Origin: Burkholderiales bacterium
GTDB lineage: Bacteria; Pseudomonadota; Gammaproteobacteria; Burkholderiales; JAEUOS01
NCBI GenBank assembly: GCA_016790635.1
Contig: JAEUOR010000070.1
Location: 1-64,000, forward strand
Direction: 5' to 3'
Length of the DNA stretch: 64,000 bases
Position 1 is the first letter of the stretch, and each line of letters begins with the position of its first letter. Shown here piece by piece: positions 51,547-61,829 of the stretch. The notes beneath the pieces are model-generated. The model worked only from the letters and a program-made list of their open reading frames with translations, was not told the DNA's origin and did not search any database. The translations under genes were made by a program, and so were the position numbers.

Positions 51547-51940
51547 GCGCCTCCAGGTCGGACTTGAGTTCGGTCATGGTTGCCTCGAAGAGCGGGCGCC
51601 GCGCGGCCAGCCGCGTCCTGAGGTTCACGATACAGGCAACGCCCGCGAGCGCGTAGAGCGCGATCAGGCAGACGATCGCTGCGATGCGATGCGTGTCCCA
51701 GAACCAGGCCAGCACCAGCACATTGAAAATGAGGAGCGCCATCGCGACGCACAAGCCCCCCGCAAGCGCCAAAAGGGCCAGCGTGGCCAAGCGTGCGCGC
51801 TCCTCGGCGACTTCGATGCCGAAAAGCTCCAGCCGCGTGCGCAGAAGCGCCAGCAACGACGGACCGATGCTGCGCAGGGAGTCAAACAGCCCGCCGGGCG
51901 TCCTGCGCGCGCCCTCGGCGGCACCGGGTTGTTCGCTCAT
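51524..51940 (-). CDS. yqjE: YqjE/phage-holin-like (DUF1469) membrane protein
   Basis: The 138-residue protein has an N-terminal GLFDSLRSIGPSLLALLRTRLELFGIEVAEERARL, typical of the YqjE family, then two adjacent membrane segments LALLALAGGLCVAMALLIF and IAAIVCLIALYALAGVACIV. The C-terminus is cytoplasmic and charged. Family members are called phage-holin-like because of the hairpin topology; no holin function is implied. It lies between the YqjD-like and YqjK-like genes on the same strand. Confidence 0.88.
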   Translation of the reverse strand: MSEQPGAAEGARRTPGGLFDSLRSIGPSLLALLRTRLELFGIEVAEERARLATLALLALAGGLCVAMALLIFNVLVLAWFWDTHRIAAIVCLIALYALAGVACIVNLRTRLAARRPLFEATMTELKSDLEALARARQD

Positions 51941-52010
51941 CGGGCTTGATGCCGGACCCGCAGTACGCCCCGCGCCGTCGGCACGCTGCGCTGCGGGTGC
52001 AAGGCAGCTA

Positions 52011-52316
52011 TCAGCGGCGGTTGATCAGGAGGCCGAGCAGGATGCCGATGCCCACACCGATGCCGACTGCCGTCCACGGACGCTCATGGACGAAATCATC
52101 GGTCGCGCGCGCGGCAGCCTTGGCCTGGTCGGTCACCGCGACCTGCATGTCGCCCATCTTTTCGCGCGCGCTGCGCAGGTTGACGCGCAGCTTCTCGCCC
52201 AGCTCGGCGGCTTTCTCGCCGGTTGCGCTGGCCATCGACTTGACGATTTCGTCGGCGTCGGCCATCAGGCTTTTCACGTCGGACATCAGTCGTTCGCGGG
52301 TGGCTTCGCTGATCAT
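52011..52316 (-). CDS. yqjD: YqjD/ElaB-type (DUF883) membrane-anchored protein
   Basis: The 101-residue protein begins with a long helical coiled region with SDVKSLMADADEIVKSMASA and LRVNLRSAREKMGDM, and ends with the hallmark FVHERPWTAVGIGVGIGILLGLLINRR: a Gly-zipper membrane segment at the C-terminus. Such proteins anchor to the inner membrane and, in E. coli YqjD, bind ribosomes in stationary phase. The order YqjD, YqjE, YqjK on one strand matches the common gene cluster. Confidence 0.9.
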   Translation of the reverse strand: MISEATRERLMSDVKSLMADADEIVKSMASATGEKAAELGEKLRVNLRSAREKMGDMQVAVTDQAKAAARATDDFVHERPWTAVGIGVGIGILLGLLINRR

Positions 52317-52413
52317 GCGGTTCTCCAGGAAAGGGTTGTCAATCGGGAGCTCGGAACATACCGCTTGCCGCGGGTTGCGGTCAACGCGGGAAAATCCCGG
52401 GGCGGGCGCGACT

Positions 52414-52998
52414 TCAGAAGGAGTACTTGAGGCTCAACGCCCAATTGTCGCCGCGCGGGTTGTTGAGTCCCAGCCCGCCGCCGTAGCTCTCGTACTCGAG
52501 CCGCAAGCCGAAACTGCGCGACACGTTGTAGCCAAGGCCCAAGCCCAGGAACGTGTCGGAACGGGGCGCCTGGCCGAAAGGCAGCGCCGTGAAGGCCCCG
52601 GGAAGCGACGAGGTCGCCGCCAGGTCGCCGCGGGCCGAGCCAACGCCGACCTTGCCCAGCACCGACCAGCTGCGCGAAAGAGGCATCTGACCGGTACCTG
52701 AGAGGGCCCATGAACGCAAGCGCAAATCCCCGCCGGCCGACAAGCCCAGCCCCGTGACCGGACTGCGTGGGGCATCGCCGAGCGAAGCTTCCAGGCCCAG
52801 CGCGGGAGTGAACTGGTAGCCGGCAAGAAGTCGCCAGGCCTGTTGACGGTTTTCCTTGTTCTGGACAGGCAGGCCCGGGCCAGGAGAGGCGGACAGGCCG
52901 GACCCGAAGCCGGCGGGCGAGGTTGCAGGCGGGGCAAGCTGCGCCATGGCGGGCAAAGCGCACGCCGCCAGCAGACAGCCCAACACCCGATTTCTCAT
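52414..52998 (-). CDS. outer-membrane beta-barrel protein (OmpW/opacity-like size)
   Basis: The 194-residue protein starts MRNRVLGCLLAACALPAMAQ, a clean signal peptide. The rest has alternating hydrophobic strands: WRLLAGYQFTPALGLEASLG, FLGLGLGYNVSRSFGLRLEY, and it ends with NWALSLKYSF, whose terminal Phe is the recognition signal for the BAM complex. It fits a small eight-stranded outer membrane barrel. ATG 52998 is preferred to upstream in-frame Met codons. The function is unknown; adjacent genes give no clue. Confidence 0.85.
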   Translation of the reverse strand: MRNRVLGCLLAACALPAMAQLAPPATSPAGFGSGLSASPGPGLPVQNKENRQQAWRLLAGYQFTPALGLEASLGDAPRSPVTGLGLSAGGDLRLRSWALSGTGQMPLSRSWSVLGKVGVGSARGDLAATSSLPGAFTALPFGQAPRSDTFLGLGLGYNVSRSFGLRLEYESYGGGLGLNNPRGDNWALSLKYSF

Positions 52999-53201
52999 GC
53001 GCGCAACTCCAGCAGCAAAACCTCGCTTGGCAGTCATCGGCCGCAAAGCCCGAAAGCTTGAGGCCACCATCTTGCACGGGGTCGGGTTGATGCACCCCGG
53101 CTGCCAAACCGGACTGGAACTATAGCGCAGCCCGGTCGTAGCGAGCAATCGCTGCAGCGCAACATCCAGCCCTTGCGTCGCGTGCGAGCAACGCGCCCAG
53201 G

Positions 53202-54731
53202 TCAGCCCTCGGCATAGACCCACTGCAACAATGCATCGTGCAACGCCTGGGCGGCGCCGGGAGCGGCATGGTTGACCACGCACACCACGGCATAGCGGCG
53301 CCCCGAGGCCGCGAGCACGTAACCGGCGATGCTGCGCACATCGTTCAAGGACCCGGTCTTGATGTGCGCCTGGCCGGCGACATCACGGGTCTTCAAGCGT
53401 CGCCGCATGGTGCCGTCGTAGGCCACCAGCGGCATCGACGACATGAATTCCGGCATCACCGGGCTGCGGTACGCTGCCACGAGCATGCGCGAAAGCGTGC
53501 CCGAGGCGACCCGCTCGACGCGCGAGAGACCTGAGCCGTTCTCCATGACCAGCTCCTCGCCGCCCAGCTTCTTGTCGACGAGCCAGGCCCGATAGGCGCG
53601 CGCGGCACGCTCCGCGCTGCCCGGCAGCTTGAGGACCTCCAGCGGCAGGCTCAGGAACAACTGTCGCGCCATGACGTTGTTGGAAAACTTGTTGATGTCG
53701 CGCACGACCTCGGCCAGGCTCACCGATTCGGCCTCATGCACCAGCCGCGCGGCCGCCGGCAGCGCGCCGTCGCGTACGTCGCCCACCAGCGTGCCGCCAA
53801 CCTCGCTCCAGAGTTGCCGCAGCACTGCACCGGCGTATTGCACGTGAGAGAGCTCGTGCGGATGAAGCCACCAGGTGCGCACTCCGCAAGTGCTCGAGTA
53901 GATGCCCGACAGCGAGATGCCGGTTGCGTCGATGCGCGGCTTGACCGGATAGGCGCGGAAGTCCACGCAGGGTCCACTGCCGGTGCGCACGGCGTTTCGG
54001 AGCGGCAAGCCCGCCAGGCGTGGTTCGACCGCCACTGCGACTTCGCTGTCCTGCGGAACGAAGGTCAACGCCAGCGACTTGAAGTTGATCAACAGCGCGT
54101 CGGACCCCGCGTTGTAGGCCCGCAGCGGATCGCCGTCGAACTTCGCGGGATCATGCCCCGCGGCATCGAACGCGCTGCGGTCGAGCACGATATTGCCGCG
54201 GATCTCGCGCACGCCACGCGCGCGCACCGCCTTCAAGGCCAGCCACAGTGCTTCCTGGGTGAAGCGGGGATCACCCGAACCGCGGATGACAAGGTCGCCC
54301 TCGAGGACATCGCCGCGACGCGTTCCCGTCTCGAAAAACCCGGTGCGCCAATGATACGACGGGCCCAGCAGTTCGAGCGCGCCGTAAGTGGTAACAAGCT
54401 TCATGACCGACGCGGGATTGAGCGCGCGGTCGGCATTGAGTGACGCCATCACGCGGCCGGTCGCAACTTCCTGAACCATGAGCCCGACCGCAGTGGCGGG
54501 CAGGCGCGAGGCCTTGAGCGCCTGCCCAAGCGCGGCCGGAAACCCGACCGGGAGCGGCGCATCGGCCGACGGCGCCTGTGCCGGCGCAGTCGATCCGCTC
54601 GCCGTCGCTCCCCCTGCGGAGCTGTCCGCCGGCGCACTCGGCGCCTGGGCTGGCGACGCCGACGTCAAAAGCAGCGCGAGGACCGCAAGCAACGGCGCGC
54701 CCAGGGTCTGCGCCAGGCCGCGGCTTCGCAT
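53202..54731 (-). CDS. dacB: D-alanyl-D-alanine carboxypeptidase/endopeptidase (PBP4 type)
   Basis: The 509-residue protein has a signal peptide (GAPLLAVLALLLTSASPAQA) and then the penicillin-binding fold. The active-site Ser108-x-x-Lys111 is in NPASVMKLVTTYGAL, the SxN motif is in KFSNNVMARQL and the KTG in AHIKTGSLNDVRSIAG. The insertion between the first and second motifs is typical of class C PBP4/DacB. It trims or cleaves cross-linked peptidoglycan peptides in the periplasm. Its start and the PilZ-like stop share a base (54731), so it belongs to the FimV-PilZ operon. Confidence 0.93.
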   Translation of the reverse strand: MRSRGLAQTLGAPLLAVLALLLTSASPAQAPSAPADSSAGGATASGSTAPAQAPSADAPLPVGFPAALGQALKASRLPATAVGLMVQEVATGRVMASLNADRALNPASVMKLVTTYGALELLGPSYHWRTGFFETGTRRGDVLEGDLVIRGSGDPRFTQEALWLALKAVRARGVREIRGNIVLDRSAFDAAGHDPAKFDGDPLRAYNAGSDALLINFKSLALTFVPQDSEVAVAVEPRLAGLPLRNAVRTGSGPCVDFRAYPVKPRIDATGISLSGIYSSTCGVRTWWLHPHELSHVQYAGAVLRQLWSEVGGTLVGDVRDGALPAAARLVHEAESVSLAEVVRDINKFSNNVMARQLFLSLPLEVLKLPGSAERAARAYRAWLVDKKLGGEELVMENGSGLSRVERVASGTLSRMLVAAYRSPVMPEFMSSMPLVAYDGTMRRRLKTRDVAGQAHIKTGSLNDVRSIAGYVLAASGRRYAVVCVVNHAAPGAAQALHDALLQWVYAEG

Positions 54732-56092
54732 CAGCGCTTCTGCACGTCGAAGCCCACCCGCTCCCAGTCGCTGCCGGACTGGATGACGCGGGACAGGCGC
54801 ACCTTGAAGACATCCTTGCCGGGGCGAATCGCAAAGATGCGCGAAGGATCGAAGGTCCCGGAGCGCATCAGGATCGAGTCGGCCAGGCCGCGTGCGTCGT
54901 CACCAAAGACAAAAAACCCCAGTCGCGTGTCCATCTCCTCGGGAGAGGGCTCCACCGCGTGCTCGTCAAGCAGAACCACCGGCCGCCACGTTTGGGCGAG
55001 CCGACGCACCCCGACCGCGAACGCACCTTCGACGGACGCGATTCGCGCCACCGTGCCCAGGATCCATGCATTGCGCTCCGGGGCGGCGAACACCGCCAGG
55101 CTGCCCATGCGCGGCGGCGGCTTGGCCGGGTCGAGGCGAAACCCGGCGCCAGTCTCGGAAAGGTCGATCAAGGTCCAGCGCTCCGCAAGGTCGGGCTCGA
55201 AGACGACATTGGCACAAGCCGCGAACCCGCTGGCGGCATCGACTTCGCACGCCTCCAGGCGCACACGCCCGTTGTCGCGCCCCGAGTGACGCGCACCGAC
55301 ATACTCCCAGTAACGCTCCAACTGGGTGAGCGCCTCGTGGAACTCGAACAAGGGGTTGTCTTCGTAGAGCCCGAGGGTCGCCACACTGATGCGCTGGAAA
55401 TACTCCGAGCGGGCCGCGACGATGCTGCGCGCCAGATCGGCATGCGCGAAATAGCGCCAGCGCCCACCCGGATGCGCCACCGCGCCGGGGACCAGACCGG
55501 ACTCGCTGTCGAGGTCGACACCGAAATAGTGGCGCGACGCGTCGAAATCCCGATCCACCGCGAGCTCTCTGGAAGCTTCGGCCAGCCACTCGAAGGACTT
55601 GTCGAGCTGCCGCGGTGTCGCCGTGGTGTGCACCAGGGTCGCGCAAAGCAGCATGCGCGTGTAGTGGGGGCGCGCCAGCGCGGCGCCGTCGGGGCCCGCC
55701 GCCTCCACCCGCTCCCATGCGCGGTGGGCCACAGACCAGATCGTTGCCTCGAGCGGCTCGCCGGCGATCAGCGATAGCAGGGCGAGCCGCGCGGCACAGC
55801 GCAGGACCAGCGCATCGAATGTCGGCGCGGCGTTCTGCGAGGCCTGCGACAGCGCCAGCAGCATCTGCCGGCACAGCGGGCGCAGGTCCGGGCCGGCGCC
55901 GGCGCCGGTGCGCGAGCGGCGCAACGCCGCGCGCCGCGCCTGCACGCGCGACTCGAGTTCATCGTCGAGGTCCAGGAGCGGGCGCATCTCCGTGTCGCCG
56001 CTGGCCAGCCGTCGCTCCAGAGCGGCGTCCGCGCGCGCGACGAATTCGGCTGGCGCAAGCTGCGCCCACGGCGGCGTGTCGTCGAAGTTCAT
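54731..56092 (-). CDS. PilZ-like domain protein (possible c-di-GMP binding)
   Basis: The 453-residue protein has a mostly helical, Ala/Arg-rich N-terminal half and a C-terminal part with WTLIDLSETGAGFRL, the D/N-x-S-x-x-G pattern of PilZ domains, near residue 301. Later strands (VARIASVEGAFAVGVRRLAQ) fit the barrel. A clean RxxxR is not certain. PilZ domains bind cyclic di-GMP and often control pili or motility. It overlaps the FimV gene by 4 bases (ATGA) and dacB by one base, so all three are cotranslated. The molecular role is inferred. Confidence 0.75.
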   Translation of the reverse strand: MNFDDTPPWAQLAPAEFVARADAALERRLASGDTEMRPLLDLDDELESRVQARRAALRRSRTGAGAGPDLRPLCRQMLLALSQASQNAAPTFDALVLRCAARLALLSLIAGEPLEATIWSVAHRAWERVEAAGPDGAALARPHYTRMLLCATLVHTTATPRQLDKSFEWLAEASRELAVDRDFDASRHYFGVDLDSESGLVPGAVAHPGGRWRYFAHADLARSIVAARSEYFQRISVATLGLYEDNPLFEFHEALTQLERYWEYVGARHSGRDNGRVRLEACEVDAASGFAACANVVFEPDLAERWTLIDLSETGAGFRLDPAKPPPRMGSLAVFAAPERNAWILGTVARIASVEGAFAVGVRRLAQTWRPVVLLDEHAVEPSPEEMDTRLGFFVFGDDARGLADSILMRSGTFDPSRIFAIRPGKDVFKVRLSRVIQSGSDWERVGFDVQKR

Positions 56093-58245
56093 GGGGCAGC
56101 GCGCGGGGTCAACGCGGGCACTTCGCGCAACGATGCGGCGACTTTCTGTCCCAGCACGTACTTGGTCATGTCCAGGGTCGAGCCCAGCCAGTTCGAAGGC
56201 GTGTCGAGGTCGAGACCCGGGACCGGGTCTCCGGCATAAGCCGCGTCGGCCGGATCGAGCAGTCGGCCGTAGGCCGCGATGAGCTGCCAGTGAGTCGCCC
56301 CCTCCGGATAACGCCGACGGAACGATTGCGCGGTCACCTGGTACTCGGAAACCCGTCTTTCCATGCGCAATACCTCCAGCAAGGCGAGATGGATGCGCAT
56401 CGGATCGGCGGCACGCCCCAGCGCGTATTCGAGCAGACCGATCGCCTTGGTGGCATCGAAGTCCTCCTGATAATAGGTTCGCGCCAGCACGACGATGGAG
56501 CGCGCATCGTCGAGCTTGACGCGTCCGGTGGCAATCTCCGGAAACATGCGTTTCTCGAACTCCTGCTTGTAGGCCGCGGCGCGATCCGCCCCTTCTTCGA
56601 CGGACAGGCCCTGTCGCGAAGCGCCGAAGACCTCGCCAGGCGCGGCCGCGGGAAATGCCGGGCCGCTTGTCGCTGCGGTCCCGGAGAGCGATATGGCCGC
56701 TCCGGGCGCCAGCGTAGGCATGCGCTGGGTGGGATAGCGCGGCGCGCCGCTTTGCTCTGCCACCGGCCCGGATGCATCAGTCTTGGGTGGCAGGAAGAAA
56801 TCCACTTCCTCGCCCGGCGGATTGTCGGCAAGCCGCAACGCCGCGGGCGGCTCCAGCGCGAGAGGCGCCGATCCGCGCGGCGCCCCGGCCGGTGCGCCGG
56901 ATGTCGATGGTGACGTGCGCGGCGGCAGCACCACGGTGCGCGCATGATCGACCTCCGCGCGCGGTTCGCTCCGTGCATCGAGCGCAGGCACCGCGGAGGG
57001 CGGCTTGTGATCCGGCGCCTGCATTGTCGCCAGGGCCTGCGGGGAACGCGGCTCCGACGGCAAGGGTTGCGCCACCGGGGACCGGGCCATCGCAGGCGGC
57101 GCCACGGGTGAAGGCGCGGGCGGCTGGACTGCCAAGTCATCGGAAGTCGATTCATGACCCGTGTCAGGCGACCAATTGCGCGCACGCGCTTCGCGTGCCT
57201 CGGCGCCCCGCCGGTAGCGACGCATGAACCACGCCAGCAGCGCGGCGCTGGCCAGGATGGCCACGACCATGACCAGTCCGTCAAACCATGCAGACAGGCG
57301 CCGGTTTTCCCGGGCCAGTCGTTCGGCCCGCTCTTCGGCTGCACGTCGCGAAGCCGCCAGGCTTTCGATCTCGCCGCGCAGCTGGATCGTGCCGGCTTCG
57401 AGCGCCGCGATGCGCTCGCGCAAGCGCAGGGCTTCGGCCAGCGGGTCCTCGGCGAGCGCGATGCGCGCCTGCAGGCGCAGGAGTTCAAGCTGCTCCGGGG
57501 TGCGCTGGACGGATTCTCCCGCGCCCAGCGAATCGCTGCGCTTCAACCCCGCAAACGGGGGTTCCTCCGGCAACACGTCTCCCGGCTTGGAGAGGCTCAG
57601 GCGAAACGCTCCGCCAGGCGGCTTGGCGGCAGGCGCGCGCGGGCGTGTTTCCCCGCGCGCGCTTTTTTCCTGCATCGAAGCGCCGCGCGCTGCCGGGGAG
57701 GTGTCCGGCGCCGCGGTCGCGGCCTGGGCCTCAGTCCGTTTTGCACGGCGTGACCTGTTTTCCTGCGTCCGCTCGCTGACGGCAGCGACCGGGACGGCCG
57801 CTTCGACCGCCGCGGGTGGAGAAACCGGTCGGGGCTCTTCTGCAACCGGACTGCCCGGCGCATCGAGCAACAGCACCCATTCGCGCGTCAGGCTCACCTT
57901 CGGCCCGCATGCGACCCTCAGGTAGGCACGCACCGCCGGTTCGTTGATCGCCGTGCGCGTGCGCAGCACGATGCGCCCGCCCGAACCCGCGAGTTCGATG
58001 CTGACGCTGGCGCCGCTCAAGTGCGGCACATCGGCGTTGACCGAGGGCGCATCGGCCGCCAGTCTGACGCACCCCGGGCTCAGTTCCTCTCCGGGACCGA
58101 GCACAAAGGGGATCACGGCATGGAACGGCCGCCCCACCGCGGAGGAGACGCGCATTTCGCCGAGGGAAAGCGCCTGGACGGAAGAACTGCCGATGAGGCA
58201 GGCTGCAAGTAGGAGTTTGTTACGCAATTCCGCCCGGTCGGGCAC
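56089..58245 (-). CDS. fimV: FimV-like pilus/polarity membrane protein
   Basis: The 718-residue protein has a signal sequence (LLLAACLIGSSSVQA) followed by LSLGEMRVSSAVGRPFHAVI, the FimV N-terminal domain (27-130). A long disordered Pro/Ala linker follows, then a coiled coil (about 250-318), one membrane helix (VMVVAILASAALLAWFM, 325-341) and a cytoplasmic part ending in a TPR-like region. In Pseudomonas, FimV anchors type IV pili and polar signalling. The usual LysM motif was not clearly found. It overlaps the PilZ-like gene and follows the receiver-like gene by 102 bases. Confidence 0.88.
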   Translation of the reverse strand: MPDRAELRNKLLLAACLIGSSSVQALSLGEMRVSSAVGRPFHAVIPFVLGPGEELSPGCVRLAADAPSVNADVPHLSGASVSIELAGSGGRIVLRTRTAINEPAVRAYLRVACGPKVSLTREWVLLLDAPGSPVAEEPRPVSPPAAVEAAVPVAAVSERTQENRSRRAKRTEAQAATAAPDTSPAARGASMQEKSARGETRPRAPAAKPPGGAFRLSLSKPGDVLPEEPPFAGLKRSDSLGAGESVQRTPEQLELLRLQARIALAEDPLAEALRLRERIAALEAGTIQLRGEIESLAASRRAAEERAERLARENRRLSAWFDGLVMVVAILASAALLAWFMRRYRRGAEAREARARNWSPDTGHESTSDDLAVQPPAPSPVAPPAMARSPVAQPLPSEPRSPQALATMQAPDHKPPSAVPALDARSEPRAEVDHARTVVLPPRTSPSTSGAPAGAPRGSAPLALEPPAALRLADNPPGEEVDFFLPPKTDASGPVAEQSGAPRYPTQRMPTLAPGAAISLSGTAATSGPAFPAAAPGEVFGASRQGLSVEEGADRAAAYKQEFEKRMFPEIATGRVKLDDARSIVVLARTYYQEDFDATKAIGLLEYALGRAADPMRIHLALLEVLRMERRVSEYQVTAQSFRRRYPEGATHWQLIAAYGRLLDPADAAYAGDPVPGLDLDTPSNWLGSTLDMTKYVLGQKVAASLREVPALTPRAAP

Positions 58246-58347
58246 GCTCCGTGTGCCCCCTGGTTGGCCGGCACACCGCGGATGCGGGCGCGCCCTGATG
58301 AATCGTTGCGGCCCGAACTTTACCTGTAGTCCCGGGCGCGGGACAAG

Positions 58348-59358
58348 TCAATCGACCAGCCGCAACTCCAGGACCGGACGCAGGCGCTTGGTCTGTCGCA
58401 TTTCGACCACGGCTTCGCCAGGCTCGCGCGCCACCACGCGACCGACATCCTCAGCCGTGGCGGCCAAGGCGTCGGCGCGTTTGGCGCTGTCGTGGTCCTC
58501 GATGGTCGGCAGATGGCCAGGGGGAACCACGAAGCACACTTTGCACACGCGGGGCGCGCGCGGGCGCTTGAGCGCCTTCAGGAGATGGATGCCCTCAAAA
58601 TCCTCGCCGCGCATGCCCAGCACCACCCAGGCCGGCTTGCGCGCGCGGATAAGGTCCTCAACCTCCTCGAGGCGCGCCGACTCGAGGATCTCCACCGCCA
58701 TGCCATCCAGCGCGCCGCGCCAGGCGGCGCGCGCGTCCTGATCGGCATCGACGAGCAGGACCACCGGCCGACCTCGACCCGGTTGTGCCGGCTTGACCTC
58801 GACCGGCGGCTCTACGACCACCTTGGCGGGCGGTTCAAAAACCACCTGGAGGGACGGTTCCACGACCGCCTTGGCCGACGACTCTGCGGCCACCTTGGCA
58901 GTGGGCTCAACAACCACTTTCAGGGGCGGCTCAGCGGCCGCCTTGGCGGACGGCTCGGCAGCCGCTTTGGTGGACGGCTCCGCGGCCGCCTTGGCGGACG
59001 GCTCAAATGCCGCTTTGGCGGAAGACTCCGCAGCCACCGCGGCGGGCGGCTCCAACGCCTCGTCGACGGGCGCGTCGTCGACCGTCGCAAGGAGGCCCAT
59101 TTCGCACATTGCCGACAGCCACAACTCGAGGTCGTCAGGTGCTACATGCGGCAGCGCGGCAGCGATCTGGCGGAAGCTGGCCGGGCCCGGGGTGGCGGTC
59201 GCGAGAACGGCCAGGAAGGCGGGGGACGCGCCGCTTTTTGCCGCCAGTCGCCGTGCGCCTTCAGACGTACCCGCGTACTGCCATGCGTCGCGAAACACAT
59301 TGAGCAACGGCATGCGCCGGGTGGCAGCGCGCGCGCCTGTCGTGGCCTGGGTGCTCAT
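58348..59358 (-). CDS. octapeptide-repeat protein with a degenerate receiver domain
   Basis: The 336 residues fall into three parts. Residues 1-110 are helical and look like a small winged-helix domain (SFRQIAAALPHVAPDDLELW). Residues 112-189 are about ten 8-residue repeats of the form P-S-A-K-A-A-A-E. Residues 197-330 resemble a response-regulator receiver: VVLLVDADQDAR with Asp204/206 of the acidic pocket, but the phosphoacceptor place (VVLGMRGEDFEG) has Gly248 instead of Asp. It therefore should not be phosphorylated in the normal way. It is the first gene of the FimV-PilZ-DacB group and convergent regulation is not seen. No named family is recognised. Confidence 0.8.
   Translation of the reverse strand: MSTQATTGARAATRRMPLLNVFRDAWQYAGTSEGARRLAAKSGASPAFLAVLATATPGPASFRQIAAALPHVAPDDLELWLSAMCEMGLLATVDDAPVDEALEPPAAVAAESSAKAAFEPSAKAAAEPSTKAAAEPSAKAAAEPPLKVVVEPTAKVAAESSAKAVVEPSLQVVFEPPAKVVVEPPVEVKPAQPGRGRPVVLLVDADQDARAAWRGALDGMAVEILESARLEEVEDLIRARKPAWVVLGMRGEDFEGIHLLKALKRPRAPRVCKVCFVVPPGHLPTIEDHDSAKRADALAATAEDVGRVVAREPGEAVVEMRQTKRLRPVLELRLVD
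58792..59025 (-). repeat. tandem 24-base coding repeats (about ten copies)
   Basis: The DNA repeats roughly every 24 bases, seen as the recurring GGACGGCTC and GCCGCCTTGG words on the plus strand, and codes for octapeptides such as PSAKAAAE, PSTKAAAE, PPLKVVVE and PPAKVVVE. Copies have diverged by several codons. Length change by slippage is likely. Confidence 0.85.
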
Positions 59359-59512
59359 GGGGCAGGAATGATGAAGGCGGGCGCCGGTCGGCGGGGATCA
59401 GTTTATGTTGCGGTGCAGCGACGTGGCCGGAATAAAGCCGCGAAGGCGGCACCAATGCTTGGCAGGCTAACGGCAGGTGTGCAGGAAAACTTAGGTTGGA
59501 TGTCGAAAGCCT

Positions 59513-59541
59513 CTTGCAATCGCTCGCGGCACCCCTATAAT
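59513..59541 (+). promoter_or_regulatory. overlapping sigma-32 and sigma-70 promoter of groESL
   Basis: CTTGCA (59513-59518) is followed 13 bases later by CCCCTATA (59532-59539), which fits the heat-shock promoter CTTGAA-N13-CCCCAT. Within the same stretch TTGCAA (59514-59519), 16 bases and a perfect TATAAT (59536-59541) make a vegetative promoter. The CIRCE operator starts at 59541. Both sigma factors could use almost the same start site. Confidence 0.75.
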
Positions 59542-59567
59542 TGGCACTCGTCGGCGATGAGTGCTAA
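59541..59567 (+). promoter_or_regulatory. CIRCE operator (HrcA repressor site)
   Basis: TTGGCACTC (59541-59549), a 9-base spacer and GAGTGCTAA (59559-59567) match the CIRCE inverted repeat TTAGCACTC-N9-GAGTGCTAA with one mismatch. HrcA binds it and represses groESL until heat stress. It overlaps the transcription start region just downstream of the -10 box. Confidence 0.93.
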
Positions 59568-59654
59568 CAAATTCCTCTGCCGCGTTCCCGGCATTCATGC
59601 CAGCAAGTCATTCGCGCTTGCCACCAGCAAAACCTTGATTTCAAAGGAGATCTT

Positions 59655-59945
59655 ATGAAAATTCGCCCCCTGCATGACCGCGTGATCGTCAAGCGTGTCG
59701 AAGACGAGCGCAAGACCGCCTCCGGGATCGTCATTCCCGATACCGCTGCCGAAAAGCCTGACCAGGGCGAAGTCCTGGCTGTTGGCCCAGGCAAGCGCGG
59801 CGATGACGGCAAGGTAACCGCGCCCGACGTCAAGGTCGGCGACCGCGTCCTGTTCGGCAAGTACGCCGGTTCGACCGTCAAGATGGACGGCGAAGAAATC
59901 CTCGTCATGCGCGAGGAAGACATCATGGGCGTCATCACCAAGTAA
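59655..59945 (+). CDS. groES: co-chaperonin GroES
   Basis: The 96-residue protein is the standard GroES length. It contains IRPLHDRVIVKRVEDERKTA, the mobile loop EDERKTASGIVIPDTAAEKP (about 17-36) that binds GroEL, and GEVLAVGPGKR. It caps the GroEL cage during ATP-driven folding. An AGGAGA ribosome site lies about 7 bases before ATG 59655. It is transcribed with groEL, which starts 30 bases later, from the CIRCE-controlled promoter. Confidence 0.98.
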   Translation: MKIRPLHDRVIVKRVEDERKTASGIVIPDTAAEKPDQGEVLAVGPGKRGDDGKVTAPDVKVGDRVLFGKYAGSTVKMDGEEILVMREEDIMGVITK

Positions 59946-59975
59946 CCGGCAAAGCACAGCAAGGAGAAAATTCAC

Positions 59976-61631
<1,656 letters not shown>

Positions 61632-61637
61632 GAAATT

Positions 61638-61667
61638 CGCCCAAAAGTACAAACCTACTTTTGGGCG
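61638..61667 (+). other. 12-base perfect hairpin after groEL
   Basis: CGCCCAAAAGTA (61638-61649) and TACTTTTGGGCG (61656-61667) pair fully around a 6-base loop CAAACC. It starts seven bases after the groEL stop and has no T run, so it may protect the 3' end of the message or pause polymerase. Confidence 0.6.
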
Positions 61668-61680
61668 GTTCTGGCATGTG

Positions 61681-61710
61681 GAAAAGGGCCGGCGAAGCCG
61701 GTCCCTTTTC
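61681..61710 (+). other. second hairpin after groEL
   Basis: GAAAAGGG-CCGG (61681-61692) pairs with CCGG-T-CCCTTTTC (61698-61710) around loop CGAAG, with one bulged T. No T run follows. It lies between the perfect hairpin and the terminator. Confidence 0.55.
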
Positions 61711-61730
61711 CAGCCGAAACTGCTACGAGA

Positions 61731-61761
61731 AAAGCCCGCGGGAAACCGCGGGCTTTTTTTT
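61731..61761 (+). terminator. Rho-independent terminator of groESL
   Basis: AAAGCCCGCGG (61731-61741) pairs with CCGCGGGCTTT (61746-61756) around a GAAA tetraloop, and an eight-base T run ends at 61761. A stable GC stem, GNRA loop and T run are the classic intrinsic terminator. Confidence 0.93.
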
Positions 61762-61829
61762 ATGTGTAGTCGCAATCCGGGGCAGAATCGGTCTCCCGCC
61801 ATCAGGCCGCACCCGCTGCCCCTTGACCG

